A DNA stretch of 64,000 bases from contig NZ_JACHJL010000011.1 in NCBI RefSeq assembly GCF_014203645.1, forward strand, positions 62,001-126,000, written 5' to 3'. The DNA is from Streptomyces zagrosensis. Its GTDB lineage: Bacteria; Actinomycetota; Actinomycetes; Streptomycetales; Streptomycetaceae. Shown one piece after another: positions 61,039-64,000 of the stretch; positions within the stretch are counted from its first letter, which is position 1; every line of letters starts with the position of its first letter. The position numbers were made by a program, and so were the translations under genes. The notes under the pieces were generated by a model. It was not told the DNA's origin. It saw nothing but the letters and a program-made list of their open reading frames with translations, and ran no database searches.

Positions 61039-62172
61039 ATGGTTGCCGTGAGTAGCAATGAGTTCGGGCAGCGTATTCGTGCGGCCCTGCTTGCGCGCGG
61101 ACTGAGCATGCGGGCAGCGGCTCGGAAGCTGAGTTACGACCCGGCCTACCTGTCCCGCATTTGCTCGGGGAAGCAGGCGCCATCGGTCCAGTTCGCTCGG
61201 GACCTTGGAAAGCTTCTGGGTATGGGCGACGAGCTGGTTGCCGCTGCTACGGCGACGCTCGGCGCGACAATGCTTCCTCTGGGTCTGGGGCTCGGCCTGG
61301 GCGTGCGTGATGACGAGCTGGCGCAGACGATCCGCACCACGTCCCAACAGTTGGTCACCTTGGACAATCAAGGAGCGGGGGCGGCGATAGCTCCGCTCGC
61401 TGCGCGGGCCTACAAGGCGGTTCGTCCCCGGCTCACGGGCGCCGAAAGCGACGTGTTGGCGGCAGCCGCAGAGTTGGCGGAGGTGACGGGGTGGCTGTTC
61501 TTCGACGCCGCCCGCATTAAGGCCGCACGCGCATATACCGAGGCGGCGTTGGCCTTGGCGCAGGAGGCCGACGACAGGTCCATCGAGCTGCTGATTCTGC
61601 AAAATTTGGCCATGATCGAAGGCTGGGAAGGGAACCTCGACGAGGAACTGAACATCTCCGCGGCCATGTTGGACGCACGGCTACCCCCACGTGTCGAGGC
61701 AATGTTCGAGATGCGTGCGGCCCGGGCGCTCGTGGGGCGCGGTGACATCCGCGAGGGCACGTACCGGTTCGACCGGGCGCGAGGCGGCAGCTCCAGCGCG
61801 GCCGACCCCTCCTGGGTCTGGTGGCTCGATCGGCGCGAGATCGACGCCTCGCGCGGAAGCGCTCTGTTGTTGGCCGGTCGCCACCACGAAGCGCTCGGCT
61901 GGCTACGGCTGGGGACGGACATGCGGGGGTCGGCGGTACGCATCAGCGTTACCTCCGCGCTGCGTGCCAGTTCGCTGGTAACCGTCCAGGCCTGGAGCGA
62001 CTTGGAAGAGTTGGCGATCGGAATGCACGGCATGGCGCACGTGGTGTGCTCGGAGCGGGCACGGAATCTCCTTCTCAACGTCATCGAACGTGGTACGCAA
62101 CAGGCCCCCGACCCGGCACGGGACGCGTTGGCGCATCTGCGGGAGATCCTCTGGGACGACGAGCTGATCTAG
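61039..62172 (+). CDS. XRE-family regulator with TPR-like C-terminus
   Basis: 377 residues. HTH: FGQRIRAALLARGLSMRAAA, RKLSYDPAYLSRICSGKQAP. Hydrophobic GLGLGLGV linker, then helical repeats (DVLAAAAELAEVTGWLFFDA; RAYTEAALALAQEADDRSIE). Same architecture as the regulator at 44052, with different sequence. Divergent from the coupled small operon, which it probably controls. Confidence 0.88.
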   Translation: MVAVSSNEFGQRIRAALLARGLSMRAAARKLSYDPAYLSRICSGKQAPSVQFARDLGKLLGMGDELVAAATATLGATMLPLGLGLGLGVRDDELAQTIRTTSQQLVTLDNQGAGAAIAPLAARAYKAVRPRLTGAESDVLAAAAELAEVTGWLFFDAARIKAARAYTEAALALAQEADDRSIELLILQNLAMIEGWEGNLDEELNISAAMLDARLPPRVEAMFEMRAARALVGRGDIREGTYRFDRARGGSSSAADPSWVWWLDRREIDASRGSALLLAGRHHEALGWLRLGTDMRGSAVRISVTSALRASSLVTVQAWSDLEELAIGMHGMAHVVCSERARNLLLNVIERGTQQAPDPARDALAHLREILWDDELI

Positions 62173-62452
62173 CGGCGCCCCCTTAGGGTGACGTCGCTTC
62201 CGGCTGGCCCCGATAGCGCATCGAGCCGACGATTCGCTGCCTCGCCGCTGCCTGACCGCCGCGTGATCGCCGGCCGATCGCCGCCTGGCCAAGTGCCGCG
62301 AAATCGTCGGCGCAGAGCAGGTGTTGAGGGTAGCCAGCCCCGTCAAGGCCGTGTTGTGGCGCGGGTGCCCCGCGCACTGCGCTCTCGCTGCCGCCCCTCA
62401 GTGGTCACCCTGAAACGCCCAGCGCCTGCCTGTCGGCCCCTCTTTCGCCGCA

Positions 62453-63118
62453 TCAACGAGTGCCGCGCCAACGCGCCGTCAACAGGTGTTGCGCGGGGGG
62501 CGGTTCAGGCAGGCTGGCGTGCGGTGCAGCGGCGAGGCCACCCAGGGCGATCGCGATCAGGCGGCGCCGGGCAGCCCGCGCCTCCGTGGTGAGCGCAGCC
62601 TCCCCCAGCTCCTCGATCTGTTCGACCAGGGGCGAGCGGCCCAGCTGCTCGATGAGGAGAATGATGTCGGTGGCCGTCGCGTCCCGACGGAGTCCGCCAC
62701 ACGCGTGCGCGCGCTCCACGAGTGCCGCGAAATCCCGGTCCGCCGCCGACGCGAGGTCGGCCGTGGGCGGGGGCAGTGAGGTCAGCTTCCGCAGCGGGGC
62801 GAGTGTGCCCTGGCCGTACTCGACGCTCTCGATCACCAGGTCCTGTAGCCCCTGCCAGGGGTCGGGGTGGTCGGCGGCCGTGCGCAAGGCCGCGTTCCAC
62901 TGCTGGTTCGACAGCACCAGCAGTCGCTCGTACAGGGCGGTCTTGCTGTCGTAGCGGCGGTAGAGCGTGCCCATGCCGACGCCGGCGGCTTCGGCGATCG
63001 CGTTGACGGAGGCGCGCTCGCCGTCGCGGGCGAAGACCCGGCGGGCGGCCCGAAGGAGGGCTTCGTCGTTGCGGGCGACCTCGGCCTGCCGGGCCAGCTG
63101 CCGTTTGGAGACGTTCAT
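62453..63118 (-). CDS. TetR-family repressor
   Basis: 221 residues. HTH: LLRAARRVFARDGERASVNA, IAEAAGVGMGTLYRRYDSKT, ALYERLL. The ligand-binding half carries no motif that reveals its effector. Divergent from the NmrA-like gene with two palindromes between. 280 bases downstream (62173-62452) are empty. Confidence 0.92.
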   Translation of the reverse strand: MNVSKRQLARQAEVARNDEALLRAARRVFARDGERASVNAIAEAAGVGMGTLYRRYDSKTALYERLLVLSNQQWNAALRTAADHPDPWQGLQDLVIESVEYGQGTLAPLRKLTSLPPPTADLASAADRDFAALVERAHACGGLRRDATATDIILLIEQLGRSPLVEQIEELGEAALTTEARAARRRLIAIALGGLAAAPHASLPEPPPAQHLLTARWRGTR

Positions 63119-63137
63119 GCTCGCCAGTCTAGACGTT

Positions 63138-63194
63138 GCGGAGCACTTTGCTCCGCGGTACTGTCATCGATGTGCGGAGCAAACCGCTCCGCAC
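63138..63194. promoter_or_regulatory. Two TetR operators
   Basis: GCGGAGCA-CTT-TGCTCCGC (63138-63156, perfect) and GTGCGGAG-N7-CTCCGCAC (63172-63194, perfect arms). Shared element GCGGAGCA. They flank the divergent promoters of the TetR and NmrA-like genes. Confidence 0.8.
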
Positions 63195-63214
63195 TAAGGG
63201 GGAGTGAGAATTCC

Positions 63215-64000
63215 ATGGACTCGAACAAGACGGTGCTGGTCGCTGGAGCGACCGGACGCCAGGGCGGCGGCGCCACCCGGGCGCTGCTCGCCGACGGCTG
63301 GAACGTACGGGCCCTGGTACGCGACGTGGACGCGGCCCCCGCCCGCGCCCTGGCGCACGCCGGGGCGACCTTGGTGCGCGGCGATCTCGATGACGCAAAG
63401 TCACTTGCCCGGGCTGCCGCCGGCGCTCACGGCGTGTTCAGCGTCCAGCCGCTGGCCGCCACCGAGGAAGAACTGGCCATCGAGGTCAGCCGCGGCATCG
63501 CCATGGCGGACGCCGCTCGGGCCGCAGGGGTCGCGCACCTGGTCTTCAGCTCCGTCGAGGGCGCCGAAAGGGCCACCGGGATCGAGCACTTCGAATCCAA
63601 GGCCCGCATCGAGGAGCACCTCGCCGCCACCTTCCCGATGGCGACGATCCTGCGGCCGGTGTTCTTCATGGACAACCTGCTGTGGTACGCCGACGCCGCC
63701 GGCGAACGCGTCCTGGAGCTGCCGGTGATTCCCGGCCGCCCCATGCAGATGATCGCAGCCTCGGACATCGGCCGGATTGCTGCCGCGGTGTTCGCCAAGC
63801 CCGAGACATACCTCGGCGCCCGGCTGGCGATCGCCGGGGACGCGATCAGCTTCGAGCAGGTGGCGGCCACTTATCAACAGGTCACCGGTGTCCCCACGCG
63901 GCTGGTGGCCAAGCCGATCCAGGAACCGATGTACGAGTGGTTCGCCAAGGACGGCTACCGAGCCGACGTCCCTGCTCTGCGCGCCGACTTCCCCTGGCTT
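63215..64000 (+). CDS. NmrA-like NAD(P)-binding protein (3' end outside window)
   Basis: 262 residues to the window end, no stop. TVLVAGATGRQGGGATRALL (G-x-x-G-x-x-G), LVRGDLDDAKSLARAAAGAH, GVFSVQPLAATEEELAIEVS, HLVFSSVEGAERATGIEHFE and ILRPVFFMDNLLWYADAAGE fit the NmrA/HSCARG branch of atypical SDRs, which act as redox sensors or quinone/aldehyde reductases. AAGGGGGAG precedes ATG 63215. Under TetR control. Confidence 0.9.
   Translation, partial: MDSNKTVLVAGATGRQGGGATRALLADGWNVRALVRDVDAAPARALAHAGATLVRGDLDDAKSLARAAAGAHGVFSVQPLAATEEELAIEVSRGIAMADAARAAGVAHLVFSSVEGAERATGIEHFESKARIEEHLAATFPMATILRPVFFMDNLLWYADAAGERVLELPVIPGRPMQMIAASDIGRIAAAVFAKPETYLGARLAIAGDAISFEQVAATYQQVTGVPTRLVAKPIQEPMYEWFAKDGYRADVPALRADFPWL

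Overview
High-GC DNA with actinomycete-style GTG/TTG starts, 4-bp ATGA/GTGA gene overlaps, an SsgA-like sporulation protein, mycothiol-era arsenate reductase and many XRE, SpoIIE-phosphatase and ECF sigma genes: this is a Streptomyces (or very close relative) chromosome segment. No gene here is a classical core housekeeping gene except tRNA-Leu, so it looks like a mixed accessory/arm-proximal stretch.

Layout. 1-6.4 kb: an ECF sigma factor with C-terminal zinc finger and membrane anchor (runs off the left edge), an SsgA-like protein overlapping a SpoIIE phosphatase, an isocitrate-lyase/PEP-mutase family enzyme, a membrane-anchored HTH protein and a small DUF5988-type protein. 6.5-19.4 kb: an ArsR-type regulator with MFS exporter, a Tn3 transposase scrap, a deazaflavin-type reductase, a lipoprotein, an SseB/DUF1266-like protein, an alpha/beta hydrolase, an unusual radical SAM protein, a 967-residue PAS-GAF-SpoIIE-HATPase regulator and a 2-hydroxyacid dehydrogenase with a YunG-like partner. 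19.6-23.1 kb: an arsenic locus (arsC, arsR, ACR3 pump, ArsI C-As lyase, second arsR). 23.2-27.5 kb: a complete methionine-salvage run mtnA-mtnB-mtnD-mtnC plus mtnP. 27.5-35.2 kb: an organosulfur uptake and oxidation operon (two flavin monooxygenases, GNAT, ABC importer, FMN reductase) preceded by a tiny ORF ending in Cys, the signature of the actinobacterial cysteine-responsive leader peptides. 35.2-42.3 kb: gene remnants, an exonuclease of lower GC, a glutamine amidotransferase, twin small secreted proteins and a DGPF/YciI protein with an ECF42 sigma factor whose promoter motif is visible as a tandem pair.

42.3-49.6 kb is the most interesting part. It is bounded on the right by a truncated tyrosine integrase lying directly against tRNA-Leu(GAG), with a frameshifted resolvase beside it, and holds plasmid/AICE-type genes (membrane protein, repeat protein, XRE-TPR regulator) facing a compact lasso-peptide cluster: a 42-residue precursor with predicted core GNTSSSVENKRSPYGA, an AsnB-like lasso cyclase, a B-type leader protease and a GNAT acetyltransferase, the last three coupled by 4-bp overlaps. 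Gene content and core (Gly1, Glu8, Lys10-Arg11, Tyr14, 16 residues) match the acetylated lasso peptide albusnodin, but the sequence is different; this is a predicted new member of that group.

50-64 kb: fdhD with a Gly-rich insert, a dead D-Ala-D-Ala carboxypeptidase, a secreted sialidase, a bile-acid-symporter-family transporter divergent from a LysR gene, a large secreted M4 metallopeptidase, a small coupled operon facing an XRE regulator, and a TetR/NmrA divergent pair with two clear operators. Function calls rest on motifs read from the sequence; no database search was run.
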